Origin: Paludibacteraceae bacterium
Lineage (GTDB): Bacteria; Bacteroidota; Bacteroidia; Bacteroidales; Paludibacteraceae
NCBI GenBank assembly: GCA_016297215.1
Contig: JAEDGZ010000009.1
Coordinates: 1 to 64,000 of the forward strand
Direction: 5' to 3'
DNA: 64,000 nucleotides
The position numbers were made by a program, and so were the translations under genes. Under the pieces are notes generated by a model. The model was not told where the DNA came from and did not search any database. It saw only the letters and a program-made list of their open reading frames with translations. This document shows, one piece after another, positions 42,186 to 50,576 of the stretch (the first letter of the stretch is position 1; the number at the start of each line of letters is the position of its first letter).

Positions 42186-42956
42186 CTAAAATCTATATCC
42201 GAACGCCACATACCATCCCCATTCCCACATCTGCTGCTCGGCGATGGTCTTGTTCTTCACGCGGTTGTTCAACCCGAAGTCGTAGCCGGCTTGCAGGCGG
42301 TACTTGTCCCACTCAAAGCCGCCACCCAAGCCCATCTGTATGTTCGTGCGGTAGAGTTCATCGGTGCGCAGACGGTCGTATTTCTCGGTGGGGATACCCT
42401 GATGCTGCAGCCATTGCTGCGTACCCTCGCTCAGATGGAGTTGCATATAATCCACCTCCGCCAGCCCGATATGCAGTTGCGGACCGGCGTAGAAGAACAT
42501 ATTGAGTTCTTTCCATAGCGGAATGGTGTAGAAACAACGCACGGGGATGGTGAGGTTATGCTGCAACACGCGGTGGTGAATATACTCTTCCTGCACCGTG
42601 GCAGCTGTCTGCGAACGCCAATGCTGGTCGTTGTTGCCCAGCGAGAGCGAATAGAGCAAGCCCGTCTGCATGCTGAAATGCAGCGGCAGCAAGAACGTGA
42701 AAGTGGCACCGATACGCACCCCGTGCAAGTACATATCGGGGTAGGTATAGTTATTCGTGCGCTGCTGCGGCTGTGTGTAACCTACTTCCAAACGATACTC
42801 CACGCCGAAATGATAGTCTTGCTTCTTCGTCTCTTTGCGCGTGGGGTCGAAGAATGTGTTGTCCGCCGTCTGTAAGTCGGGCTGACGGCGCACCTCCTGC
42901 GCCTGCACTGCCATCGCCACACAACACATTACAAATATATATAGGTACTTCTTCAT
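42186..42956 (-). CDS. PorT-like outer-membrane beta-barrel protein
   Basis: A 256-residue exported protein (signal MKKYLYIFVMCCVAMAVQAQ). After a polar N-terminal stretch come alternating strands: RLEVGYTQPQQ, GVRIGATFTFLLPLHFSMQT, LTIPVRCFYTIPL, MFFYAGPQLHIGL and LQAGYDFGLNN, ending WGWYVAFGYRF with a terminal aromatic as in many outer-membrane barrels. The specific role is unknown. It is read from its own promoter; the TonB receptor follows downstream but has its own riboswitch leader. Confidence 0.8.
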   Translation of the reverse strand: MKKYLYIFVMCCVAMAVQAQEVRRQPDLQTADNTFFDPTRKETKKQDYHFGVEYRLEVGYTQPQQRTNNYTYPDMYLHGVRIGATFTFLLPLHFSMQTGLLYSLSLGNNDQHWRSQTAATVQEEYIHHRVLQHNLTIPVRCFYTIPLWKELNMFFYAGPQLHIGLAEVDYMQLHLSEGTQQWLQHQGIPTEKYDRLRTDELYRTNIQMGLGGGFEWDKYRLQAGYDFGLNNRVKNKTIAEQQMWEWGWYVAFGYRF

Positions 42957-42989
42957 TTCTGTGAATAATTAAAGGGATTATCGGAGGTG

Positions 42990-43026
42990 ATGAGTCTTTT
43001 GTCCTTCATCCTATATCCTTAATCCT
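42990..43026. repeat. half heptamer element
   Basis: GAGTCTTTTGTCCTTCATCC then TATATCCTTAATCC, the right arm only of the composite element, just before the beta-barrel gene promoter. Confidence 0.75.
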
Positions 43027-43029
43027 CTG

Positions 43030-43061
43030 CAAAAGTACTGCTTTTTCCCGAATTATGCAAA
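43030..43061 (-). promoter_or_regulatory. Bacteroidota promoter for the beta-barrel gene
   Basis: Minus-strand TACTTTTG (43030-43037) with TTTG (43058-43061) 20 bases upstream. It mirrors the divergent promoter at 43097. Confidence 0.8.
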
Positions 43062-43096
43062 AAAAAGCTCTAAATTTCACTTTTTTTACCAAAAAA

Positions 43097-43128
43097 TTTG
43101 CGTAATTGAAAAAAAAGCAGTACTTTTG
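43097..43128 (+). promoter_or_regulatory. Bacteroidota promoter for tRNA-Glu/rpsT
   Basis: TTTG (43097-43100), 20 bases, TACTTTTG (43121-43128). The AAAAAGCAGTACTTTTGCA segment is shared with the divergent promoter, making the two near-mirror images. Confidence 0.8.
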
Positions 43129-43169
43129 CAACCGCTTTCGACCAGACTCACATTCAGAGTTGTAGTGTT

Positions 43170-43247
43170 CGGGTACGCAGGCGTCCCCGCCTGCTGTTGG
43201 TTGAGAGCAGTGGCAAATTAATTGTTAATTATTAATTGTTAATTGTC
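43170..43247. repeat. GC-rich palindrome plus TTAATTG heptamers in the tRNA leader
   Basis: GGGTACGCAGGCGTCCCCGC then CTGCTG, followed by AATTAATTGTTAATTATTAA and TTGTTAATTG. It lies between the promoter and tRNA-Glu, so it would be transcribed in the precursor. Confidence 0.85.
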
Positions 43248-43249
43248 AA

Positions 43250-43324
43250 GGTCCATTCGTCTATCGGTTAGGACGAGAGATTTTCATTCTCTAAAGAGCA
43301 GTTCGACTCTGCTATGGACTACCA
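43250..43324 (+). tRNA. tRNA-Glu (anticodon TTC)
   Basis: The cloverleaf folds by eye. Acceptor GGTCCAT/ATGGACT, D arm with GGTTAGGAC, anticodon stem AGAGA/TCTCT around TTTTCAT (anticodon TTC), and T arm AGCAG-TTCGACT-CTGCT. CCA is encoded at 43322-43324. The G:T first pair is a mild oddity. Confidence 0.96.
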
Positions 43325-43393
43325 TAAACAAGCGCAAAGAAAACCTTCCTCAAAGGTAAATCATTTGTCTAACAACTTAACGTCTTAGCAAAG

Positions 43394-43648
43394 ATGGCAA
43401 ACCACAAATCTTCATTAAAGAGAATCCGCCAAACGATTACTCGCAAGGCTCGCAACCACTACTATGCAAAAACTGCTCGCAACGCCGTTCGCGACCTGCG
43501 TGCTACCACCGACAAAGCCGCTGCTCAGGCTGCTCTGCCCAAGGTAAGTTCTATGTTGGATAAGTTGGCAAAGCGCAACATCATCCACAAAAACAAGGCG
43601 GCTAACCTGAAATCAAAGTTGGCTATCTACGTGAACAAACTCGCGTAA
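43394..43648 (+). CDS. rpsT: 30S ribosomal protein S20
   Basis: An 84-residue small-subunit protein with the typical MANHKSSLKRIRQTITRKAR start, a central basic helix and KRNIIHKNKAANLKSKLAIY near the end. It follows tRNA-Glu by 70 bases, probably on the same transcript, and is closed by a strong terminator. Confidence 0.97.
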   Translation: MANHKSSLKRIRQTITRKARNHYYAKTARNAVRDLRATTDKAAAQAALPKVSSMLDKLAKRNIIHKNKAANLKSKLAIYVNKLA

Positions 43649-43689
43649 GTGGCGCTCAAAGTGAGCTTTTAGGTATAATTTTCTAAAAT

Positions 43690-43730
43690 ACAACGAAAGG
43701 ACTGCTAACAGCAGTCCTTTCGTTGTTTAT
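43690..43730 (+). terminator. rpsT terminator
   Basis: A 16-base perfect stem, ACAACGAAAGGACTGC / GCAGTCCTTTCGTTGT, with loop TAACA and TTAT after it. Confidence 0.92.
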
Positions 43731-43824
43731 CCCTCGAGGTGGGTTAATCAAAAATCCCTTTTGACTTGTAAAGCATAGTTATGCTACTGCCTTGTGCTTA
43801 TGGAGCGGATTTGTAAACTATTGT

Positions 43825-45504
43825 TTAGTGTACCTTTTGCCCTTGTGCGTTTATTATTGTTCCGTCATTAAGCAGAAAAACCAGTTGATGCTCCACTATC
43901 ATTTTGTACGGGGTAGGAATAGATTGGGTGGAGGAACTAGTAGAAGTAATAGGTGGGGTTGGTGATTTGTACCATAGAGTGATCGTATTATCTATAAAGA
44001 AGTCGCGCTGTGCCGTCAGCGTGAGTGCCATACATGTCTGCGTTATGGGGACTTTGAAACCTATCGTATAAGGAAAATCTTTGTATAGCACAGATGTATT
44101 TTCTGCAGGGATGATGTCCACCTTCTCTGTCTCTACTGCTTCATCTTGCGTTTCGCCACCAAGTGGTGAGACGGTAGGGAGTGTTGCTTTCGCACCTTTC
44201 GTATCAATATCGGATAACAAGACGGGTATGAGTTTGTACGAGATACCGCTGTATGTAGTGAGAATGCCGGTGAAGTTACAAAGCGTAGTGTCGTCGGGCA
44301 GTGTCTTGCCGGACAAAATACCAAACTCATCGTAGTATCCATACGTTATACCATCTTTTCCTATTATATTTTGCGTTGTGAAAACGATATCTTCGATAGT
44401 AACCAGTGTTAAAGGGTGTGCTTGGTAGGTGTCTTCATTGATAGCGGTAACTATCGCGGGGGTAGGGCGTGCGGCTGAAGTGGATTGTAAGTCCTCCCCA
44501 ATCTGAGTCGCGTTAAATAGGGGCTTTCCTTCAAACTCTCCCAATGTGCCGAATAGAGTTCCTGTCCATTGATTGCCCAATGATACTGCCCCTGCCGGCA
44601 GCGATAAGCCGTTGGTGCGTAAGACGATACCTTTTCCGCTATTGTCTTGGAGATAAATCTCTGAGGATGTCTTCACGCCTATGATCACAGCATTTTGAGC
44701 CTCTGAAAGCCGCAGTTCATAAGCGGATGTCGGCGCAGCGGCAATGAACTCTGCAATGCTCTCTGCATAGCCTTTCTGCAGAATATAAGTAACTTTCACT
44801 TCCTCGCTGTTGTCGGTGCCGTCGGTGGCGATGACGCGAAGGACCGTCGTCTCGGAGATGGTCAGCGGAGACAAGTAGAGCACACGGCTCTCGCTGCTAA
44901 CGGGGTCTGTCCCATCAATGGTGTAGTATATCTGCGCCCCCTCGGTGGCGCAAGTCATAGTCAGCAGAAACGGAGCAGTGAACGAACCGTCTGCAGCCAC
45001 AGCACCATCCGCGGGCGATAGAGTAGGTGCTGCAATAGCAGGGGCAACTACCGGCACTTTGTATAGGGAGAAGGGTTTATAACTGCCCGTTGAGGAAGTA
45101 TAGAACCGATAATTACTGCCACTTTGGCACAAAAAACGCGAACCACACTTAAAACGCGAACTGGTGCCTAACGAGCAGACTCCTCCCGTCTCGCCGTAAG
45201 CAAACGTGGTAGTTCCGGTCGGGTTATAGATGTATTTGCCCATCGTCGCGTCTTTCAGATACACTCCTCCCGTGGTGGTCTCTACGATATACTCTGCCCA
45301 GCCGCCGGCACCCACTTTGGCATCCGTAGCACCATCCCAGCCCGTTACACCCAGCGAGATAGCCGTAGAATACAGCACCACACGGTCGCCATCCTGCAAG
45401 GCGCTGATGTTCGTAACCATCGTATAGCCCTCCGGCAGCGCGGCGCGACATACGCTAAAACCAACAAAAAAGAAAAAGAGAAGAAGTGTGAATTTGGCTC
45501 GCAT
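43825..45504 (-). CDS. secreted protein with chitobiase-like domain
   Basis: A 559-residue protein with signal peptide ending VGFSVCRA (about 22). About 23-150 is beta-rich with repeated Gly and Ser. About 155-240 is a chitobiase/beta-hexosaminidase C-terminal-type sandwich (PTLSPADGAVAADGSFTAPF, IYYTIDGTDPVSSESR). About 250-400 resembles an OB-fold module (AVIIGVKTSSEIYLQDNSGK). The last 25 residues, VFLLNDGTIINAQGQKVH, form the same kind of short tail seen at 575 and 1729. It is probably surface-associated; no enzyme motif is evident. It could be an S-layer- or adhesin-like accessory protein. Confidence 0.78.
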   Translation of the reverse strand: MRAKFTLLLFFFFVGFSVCRAALPEGYTMVTNISALQDGDRVVLYSTAISLGVTGWDGATDAKVGAGGWAEYIVETTTGGVYLKDATMGKYIYNPTGTTTFAYGETGGVCSLGTSSRFKCGSRFLCQSGSNYRFYTSSTGSYKPFSLYKVPVVAPAIAAPTLSPADGAVAADGSFTAPFLLTMTCATEGAQIYYTIDGTDPVSSESRVLYLSPLTISETTVLRVIATDGTDNSEEVKVTYILQKGYAESIAEFIAAAPTSAYELRLSEAQNAVIIGVKTSSEIYLQDNSGKGIVLRTNGLSLPAGAVSLGNQWTGTLFGTLGEFEGKPLFNATQIGEDLQSTSAARPTPAIVTAINEDTYQAHPLTLVTIEDIVFTTQNIIGKDGITYGYYDEFGILSGKTLPDDTTLCNFTGILTTYSGISYKLIPVLLSDIDTKGAKATLPTVSPLGGETQDEAVETEKVDIIPAENTSVLYKDFPYTIGFKVPITQTCMALTLTAQRDFFIDNTITLWYKSPTPPITSTSSSTQSIPTPYKMIVEHQLVFLLNDGTIINAQGQKVH

Positions 45505-45534
45505 GGTCGAAATGTTTTTTATGTTTTAGGGTTC

Positions 45535-45665
45535 ATGTCCGGGTGCGCAGGCGTCCCCGCCTGCTAATAGTCAAATTGTCAATGGTCAAATTGCCCAATT
45601 CCCGCAGGCGTCCCCCTACGCACCCGAACTCGAAACCTGAAACTCGAAACCTATTTATCCCGACA
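45535..45665. repeat. mixed repeat block upstream of the chitobiase-like gene
   Basis: GTGCGCAGGCGTCCCCGCCT, GTCAAATTGTCAATGGTCAA, a second GCAGGCGTCCCCCTACGCAC, GAAACCTGAAACTCGAAACC and the hairpin ATCCCGACAAAGTCGGGAAA. Four classes are packed in about 130 bases. Confidence 0.85.
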
Positions 45666-45691
45666 AAGTCGGGAAAACCTGTATCTACCGT

Positions 45692-47188
45692 TTATCGCTT
45701 GTAGTTCTCCCACTTCGTGTTGCGCATGTCGCCCGACTTGAGGAACTCTTCGTGCATCGCCAGCGCGCAACTCAGCGTGTGCGGCGTGTGCGCGGTCTTC
45801 GACATCGCCAGATACTCGTTGAGCAGCGGGCGATACTGCGGGTCAACGCAGTGGTCGATTATCTCATGCGCACGCTGAATCGGGCTCTTCCCGCGCAGGT
45901 CGGCGATACCGTGCTCCGTGATGATAATCTTCACGCTGTGCTCCGAGTGGTCGAGGTGGCTGACCATCGGCACAAACGCAGAGATACAGCCGCCCTTCGC
46001 CGTGGACGGAGTGGTGTAGATACTGATATACGCGTTGCGGGTGAAGTCGCCCGAGCCGCCGATGCCGTTCATCATCTTCGTGCCGCATACGTGCGTCGAG
46101 TTGATGTTGCCGAAGATATCTGCCTCCAATGCCGTGTTGATGGTTATCAAACCCAGTCGGCGAGCCACCTCGGGGTTGTTGCTTATCTCCTGCGGACGAA
46201 GCACTATCTTGTCGCGGAAGAAATCGATATGGTCGATGATGTCTTGCAACTTGTCGGCGCCCACCGTCAGCGAGCAGCCGCTGGCGAACTTCACGCGACC
46301 CTCTTTCATCAATCCCACCACCGAGTCTTGAATCACCTCCGTGTACATCTCAAACGGCGGGATATGCTTGTTCTCGCCCAGCGCGCCCAGCACGGCGTTG
46401 GCGATGTTGCCCACACCCGACTGTATCGGCAAGAACGATGCAGGAATCCGCCCTGCCTTCATCTCTGCCTCGAGGAAGGCTGCCACGTTCGCACCAATCT
46501 TCGCCGTCGTCTCGTCCAGCGGCGAGAACTTACCCACCTCGTTCGGGCGGTTGGTCTTCACCACGGCGACAATCTTGCTCGGGTCCACCTTGATACAGTC
46601 CGTACCGATACGGTCTGACGGCTTATAGACGGGTATCTCGCGGCGCACAGGCGGGTCGAGAGGCTCGTAGATATCGTGCATGCCGCGCATGGTCGCAGGC
46701 ATCGCCTCGTTCAGTTCGATGATGATTTTCGAAGCCAAGCGGCAGAAGGTCGGCATGTTGCCCACGCCCGCGGTCGGTACTATCTCGCCGTCCTCCGTTA
46801 CCTCGCACGCCTCAATGATGGCGAAGTCGGGCTTCGGCATGAAGCCGTAGCGCAGGTCTTGCGCCAACTCGCTCAGGTGCATGTCGAAATAATGCGCATC
46901 CTGTGCGTTCAACTCGGTGCGCAGGTCTTTGTTGCCTTGATAGGGGGTGCGAAACTCAATAGCGTGTGCGCGAGCCAGTGCACCGTCGCAACTGTCGCCC
47001 GTGCTCGCACCCGTGTACATACCAATCTTGTAGGGTTTGCCCTCCGCATGCAGGGCTTCCGCCATGTGTGCGATAGCAGTCGGAACATCTTTGGGCGCAC
47101 CCGCAGGGGTAAAGCCGCCCATACCCACGATGGCCCCGTTTGGAACCAGTCTTGCCGCCTCATCAGCGGTCATAAAAGGAAGTGCCAT
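45692..47188 (-). CDS. acetyl-CoA hydrolase/transferase family CoA transferase
   Basis: A 498-residue class I CoA transferase, most like succinyl-CoA:acetate CoA-transferase. GMGGFTPAGAPKDVPTAIA, QSGVGNIANAVLGAL, the EMYTEVIQDSVVGLMKEG segment with the likely catalytic Glu, ALEADIFGNINSTHV, GIGGSGDFTRNAYISIYTTP and ITEHGIADLRGKSP are visible. It would make acetate or succinate while saving the CoA bond, consistent with a fermentative lifestyle and with korAB. It has its own promoter and repeats downstream. Confidence 0.93.
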   Translation of the reverse strand: MALPFMTADEAARLVPNGAIVGMGGFTPAGAPKDVPTAIAHMAEALHAEGKPYKIGMYTGASTGDSCDGALARAHAIEFRTPYQGNKDLRTELNAQDAHYFDMHLSELAQDLRYGFMPKPDFAIIEACEVTEDGEIVPTAGVGNMPTFCRLASKIIIELNEAMPATMRGMHDIYEPLDPPVRREIPVYKPSDRIGTDCIKVDPSKIVAVVKTNRPNEVGKFSPLDETTAKIGANVAAFLEAEMKAGRIPASFLPIQSGVGNIANAVLGALGENKHIPPFEMYTEVIQDSVVGLMKEGRVKFASGCSLTVGADKLQDIIDHIDFFRDKIVLRPQEISNNPEVARRLGLITINTALEADIFGNINSTHVCGTKMMNGIGGSGDFTRNAYISIYTTPSTAKGGCISAFVPMVSHLDHSEHSVKIIITEHGIADLRGKSPIQRAHEIIDHCVDPQYRPLLNEYLAMSKTAHTPHTLSCALAMHEEFLKSGDMRNTKWENYKR

Positions 47189-47230
47189 GATATTGTATAG
47201 TTTTTATTGTTGTTTCTCCCAAATCGCCTG

Positions 47231-47262
47231 CAAAGTTAATGCTTTTTCTTGATATATGCAAG
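47231..47262 (-). promoter_or_regulatory. Bacteroidota promoter for the CoA transferase
   Basis: Minus-strand TAACTTTG (47231-47238) with TTGC about 20 bases upstream. Confidence 0.75.
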
Positions 47263-47355
47263 AAAAATCGTATCGTATAGGGTAGTTTTATGGCACACCC
47301 CCCGCTCTCACCCCGCTCTCTCCTTCTATCTCTCTACGGACCAACAGCAGTCCTA

Positions 47356-47402
47356 CCCGTACTATTCCTGTACAATTCCCGTGCTATTCCCGTACAATAA
47401 AC
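47356..47402. repeat. degenerate 11-mer array
   Basis: Units CCCGTACTATT, CCTGTACAATT, CCCGTGCTATT and CCCGTACAATA. Confidence 0.8.
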
Positions 47403-47456
47403 CCGACGATGAGCCGACCCTGAGCAGAGTCCACCTCAGGCAAAAGCAGAAAAAAA

Positions 47457-47497
47457 GGAGGCTGCCTAACACCTCAAGTTAGACAGCCCCCTTCTTT
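47457..47497 (-). terminator. fba terminator
   Basis: GGAGGCTGCCTAAC / GTTAGACAGCCCCC with a 7-base loop. On the minus strand it is followed by TTTTTTTCTG. It is almost the same hairpin as after pulA. Confidence 0.85.
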
Positions 47498-47579
47498 TTG
47501 GCAGCAAATAATTAATGAATAATTACACGGTAATTAACGTTAAAATGTAATCACACAGTAATTAGCTTTGCTAGTCTGC

Positions 47580-48581
47580 TTACTCTGCTTTGCCGTTCGA
47601 GCCGAGCACGTTGATAATCTTGTGCTTGTACAGTTCGGTCATCAGGTCGCGAGCAGGACCGCAGTACTTGCGCGGGTCGAACTCACCCGGCTTCTCCCAG
47701 AATACCTTGCGAACAGCAGCGGTGAATGCCAAACGGCTATCGCTGTCGATGTTAATCTTGCAAACAGCGCTGGCAGCAGCCTTACGCAACTGCTCCTCGG
47801 GGATACCCACTGCGTCGGGCAACTTGCCGCCGGTAGCGTTAATCATATCCACATACTCTTGGGGTACGCTCGACGAGCCGTGCAGCACGATGGGGAAGCC
47901 CGGCAGTTGCTCCATGATAGCATCGAGTACATCGAATGCCAAGGGAGGAGGCACCAGACGACCGGTCTGCGGGTCGCGTGTGCACTGCTCGGGGGTGAAC
48001 TTGTATGCGCCGTGGCTCGTACCGATGGAGATAGCCAGCGAGTCGCAGCCCGTGCGGGTAGCGAAGTCCACTACCTCTTCGGGCTTGGTGTAGTGAGATA
48101 CCTCGGAGGCAACCTCATCCTCTACGCCTGCCAACACGCCCAACTCAGCCTCTACGGTTACGTCGAACTGATGAGCATAGTCCACTACTTTCTTGGTCAG
48201 TGCGATGTTCTCCTCGTAGGGAAGCGAAGAAGCGTCAATCATCACGCTCGAGAAACCGAAGTCCACACAACTCTTGCAGAGCTCGAAGGAGTCTCCGTGA
48301 TCGAGGTGCAAGCAGATTTGCGGGTGCTCCCAGCCCAATTCTTTTGCATACTCCACTGCACCTTGTGCCATATAGCGGAGAAGGGTTTGGTTAGCGTAGT
48401 TGCGCGCACCTTTCGATACTTGGAGGATAACAGGGCTCTTCGTCTCTGCCGAAGCCTTGATGATAGCCTGCAACTGCTCCATGTTGTTGAAGTTAAAAGC
48501 AGGAATAGCATACCCGCCTTTGATTGCCTTTGCGAACATCTCTCGAGTGTTCACAAGACCAAGTTCTTTGAAATTAACCAT
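47580..48581 (-). CDS. fba: class II fructose-1,6-bisphosphate aldolase
   Basis: A 333-residue zinc enzyme of glycolysis. LHLDHGDSFE has catalytic Asp94 and zinc ligand His95. VEAELGVLAGVEDE, SIGTSHGAYKF and VLHGSSSVPQEY hold further ligands and the substrate pocket. Its length and N-terminus (MVNFKELGLVNTREMF) fit the class. It lies beside OPT and gpmI on the same strand, each separated by short gaps. Confidence 0.97.
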   Translation of the reverse strand: MVNFKELGLVNTREMFAKAIKGGYAIPAFNFNNMEQLQAIIKASAETKSPVILQVSKGARNYANQTLLRYMAQGAVEYAKELGWEHPQICLHLDHGDSFELCKSCVDFGFSSVMIDASSLPYEENIALTKKVVDYAHQFDVTVEAELGVLAGVEDEVASEVSHYTKPEEVVDFATRTGCDSLAISIGTSHGAYKFTPEQCTRDPQTGRLVPPPLAFDVLDAIMEQLPGFPIVLHGSSSVPQEYVDMINATGGKLPDAVGIPEEQLRKAAASAVCKINIDSDSRLAFTAAVRKVFWEKPGEFDPRKYCGPARDLMTELYKHKIINVLGSNGKAE

Positions 48582-48617
48582 TGGTTCGTTTGTTTAATTG
48601 TTTATATGTTGATTAGT

Positions 48618-50561
48618 TTATGCTTTTTTGCTTGCAATAACAAAATATACGCATAGAGCAATATATGCCGCCAGTCCCACTATCGCAGCCCAACCGCTGT
48701 TTGCCCATGCGGTGAGGTAGCACTCTGCGCCGCAGAACTTAATCACCGCGCTTACTACGCCCATCAGTGCACCGCCGGCGATAAAGCCGCTGGCAATCAG
48801 CGTACCTTTCTCGTTGCGCTTCTCTGCCAACGCCTCGGCTTGCTCGCCGTCCTTCGCACGCTTCCTGCTGACGAACCACGAGATGGCGCCGCCCACCAAG
48901 AGCGGAGTGTTCAGACTCAGCGGGATGAACATACCCAGCGCAAACGCTAGTACGGGTACACCCATGAAGTTGAGCACCAGCGCCAAGACCGCACCTGCCA
49001 GATAGAGCATCCACGGCGCGCCTTGTCCGCTCATCAACGGCTCGATGACGGCTGCCATCGCGTTCGCTTGCGGTGCTACGAGGGCGTTCTCCCCCGTGAA
49101 ACCGTAGGTCTTATTCAGGATAATCATTACGCCGCCGACCGTGGCTGCCGACACCAGCGTGCCGAGGAACTTCCACGTCTCTTGTTTCTTCGGCGTAGTG
49201 CCTATCCAGTAACCTATCTTGAGGTCAGTGATGAAGCCGCCTGCCATGGACAATGCCGTGCAGACCACGCCGCCAATGACCATTGCGCCCACCATGCCGC
49301 TCTCGCCTTTCATGCCTACTGCCACAAAGATGACCGAGGCGATAATCAGCGTCATCAGCGTCATGCCGCTCACGGGGTTGCTGCCCACAATCGCAATCGC
49401 ATTCGCTGCCACGGTGGTGAAGAGGAAGGCTATCACCGTTACCACCAAGAAGGCTACCAGCGCCTGCCAGAAGTTATGCAGCACACCTACCCAGAAGAAC
49501 ACCAGCGTGCAGAGCAATGCCACCGCAATCGCGATGATGAGGAACTTCATGCTTAGGTCGCGCTCCGTGCGCAGCGAGGCTTGCGCCACCGCTTTGCCCT
49601 TGCCGCCTAACTCTTTGCCTGCCAAACCTACGGCAGACTTTATCACGCCCCAACTCTTCACAATACCTATCATGCCCGCCATAGCAATAGCGCCGATACC
49701 GATGTTGCGCCCATAGTCGGTGAACATCACCTGCGGGTCAGCCGCCTCCATACCGGGCACGCTGCCTAACAGCGGCAGCAACACCCACCATACGAAGAAC
49801 GAACCCGCGCAAATCACCGCCGCATATTTCAGTCCGATGATATAACCCAAGCCCAAGACGGCAGCACTGGTGTTGATACTGAAGACTAATTTGAATTTCG
49901 TTGCCAGCATCTCGCCCCAACCCGTCATACGGGTGCTGAGGCTCTCTGTCCAAAGCCCGAAGGTAGATACTACGAAGTCGTACAGACCGCCGATGCCTGC
50001 CGCCCAAATCAGCGGTTTGGCTTGGCTGCCGCCCTGCTCGCCCGACACCAGCACCTGCGTGGTGGCGGTCGCCTCGGGGAACGGATACTCGCCGTGCTTC
50101 TCTTGCACGAAATACTTGCGGAAAGGAATCAGGAACAAGATACCCAAGCAACCGCCCAAGAGCGACGACATGAATATCTGCATGAAGTTCACCGTCATAC
50201 CTGGGTACTTCGCTTGCAGGATATAGAGCGCGGGCAGCGTGAAGATAGCACCTGCTACTATCACGCCGCTTGAAGCACCGATAGACTGGATAATCACGTT
50301 CTCGCCCAGCGCGTTCTTGCGCTTGAGCGCGGACGACAAGCCTACGGCAATGATAGCGATTGGGATAGCCGCCTCAAACACTTGCCCCACTTTCAGCCCG
50401 AGGTAAGCCGCTGCGGCGGAGAAGATAACCGCCATCAGTACACCCATCAGCACGCTGTATGGCGTTACTTCGGGGTACTCCTGCCCGGGTTTCAAGATAG
50501 GTTCGTACTTCTCACCCTTCTTCAGCGGGCGATTGGCGTTCTCGGGGAGACGAGTTTGCAT
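48618..50561 (-). CDS. OPT-family oligopeptide transporter
   Basis: A 647-residue inner-membrane protein with about 15 helices. YPEVTPYSVLMGVLMAVIFS and AAAAYLGLKVGQVFEAAIPI near the start, the KRKNALGENVIIQSIGASSG loop and EYPFPEATATTQVLVSGEQG are OPT signatures. Bacterial members import peptides or metal chelates. It lies 15 bases after gpmI, so the two may be cotranscribed. Confidence 0.94.
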   Translation of the reverse strand: MQTRLPENANRPLKKGEKYEPILKPGQEYPEVTPYSVLMGVLMAVIFSAAAAYLGLKVGQVFEAAIPIAIIAVGLSSALKRKNALGENVIIQSIGASSGVIVAGAIFTLPALYILQAKYPGMTVNFMQIFMSSLLGGCLGILFLIPFRKYFVQEKHGEYPFPEATATTQVLVSGEQGGSQAKPLIWAAGIGGLYDFVVSTFGLWTESLSTRMTGWGEMLATKFKLVFSINTSAAVLGLGYIIGLKYAAVICAGSFFVWWVLLPLLGSVPGMEAADPQVMFTDYGRNIGIGAIAMAGMIGIVKSWGVIKSAVGLAGKELGGKGKAVAQASLRTERDLSMKFLIIAIAVALLCTLVFFWVGVLHNFWQALVAFLVVTVIAFLFTTVAANAIAIVGSNPVSGMTLMTLIIASVIFVAVGMKGESGMVGAMVIGGVVCTALSMAGGFITDLKIGYWIGTTPKKQETWKFLGTLVSAATVGGVMIILNKTYGFTGENALVAPQANAMAAVIEPLMSGQGAPWMLYLAGAVLALVLNFMGVPVLAFALGMFIPLSLNTPLLVGGAISWFVSRKRAKDGEQAEALAEKRNEKGTLIASGFIAGGALMGVVSAVIKFCGAECYLTAWANSGWAAIVGLAAYIALCVYFVIASKKA

Positions 50562-50576
50562 AAGAGAGAATAGGAA

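Larger units (their letters stand above)
47189..47579. other. 391-base intergenic region, CoA transferase/fba
   Basis: It holds the CoA transferase promoter, a degenerate 11-mer array, the fba terminator and an AT-rich AATGAATAATTACACGGTAA segment. No credible gene was seen. Confidence 0.75.
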
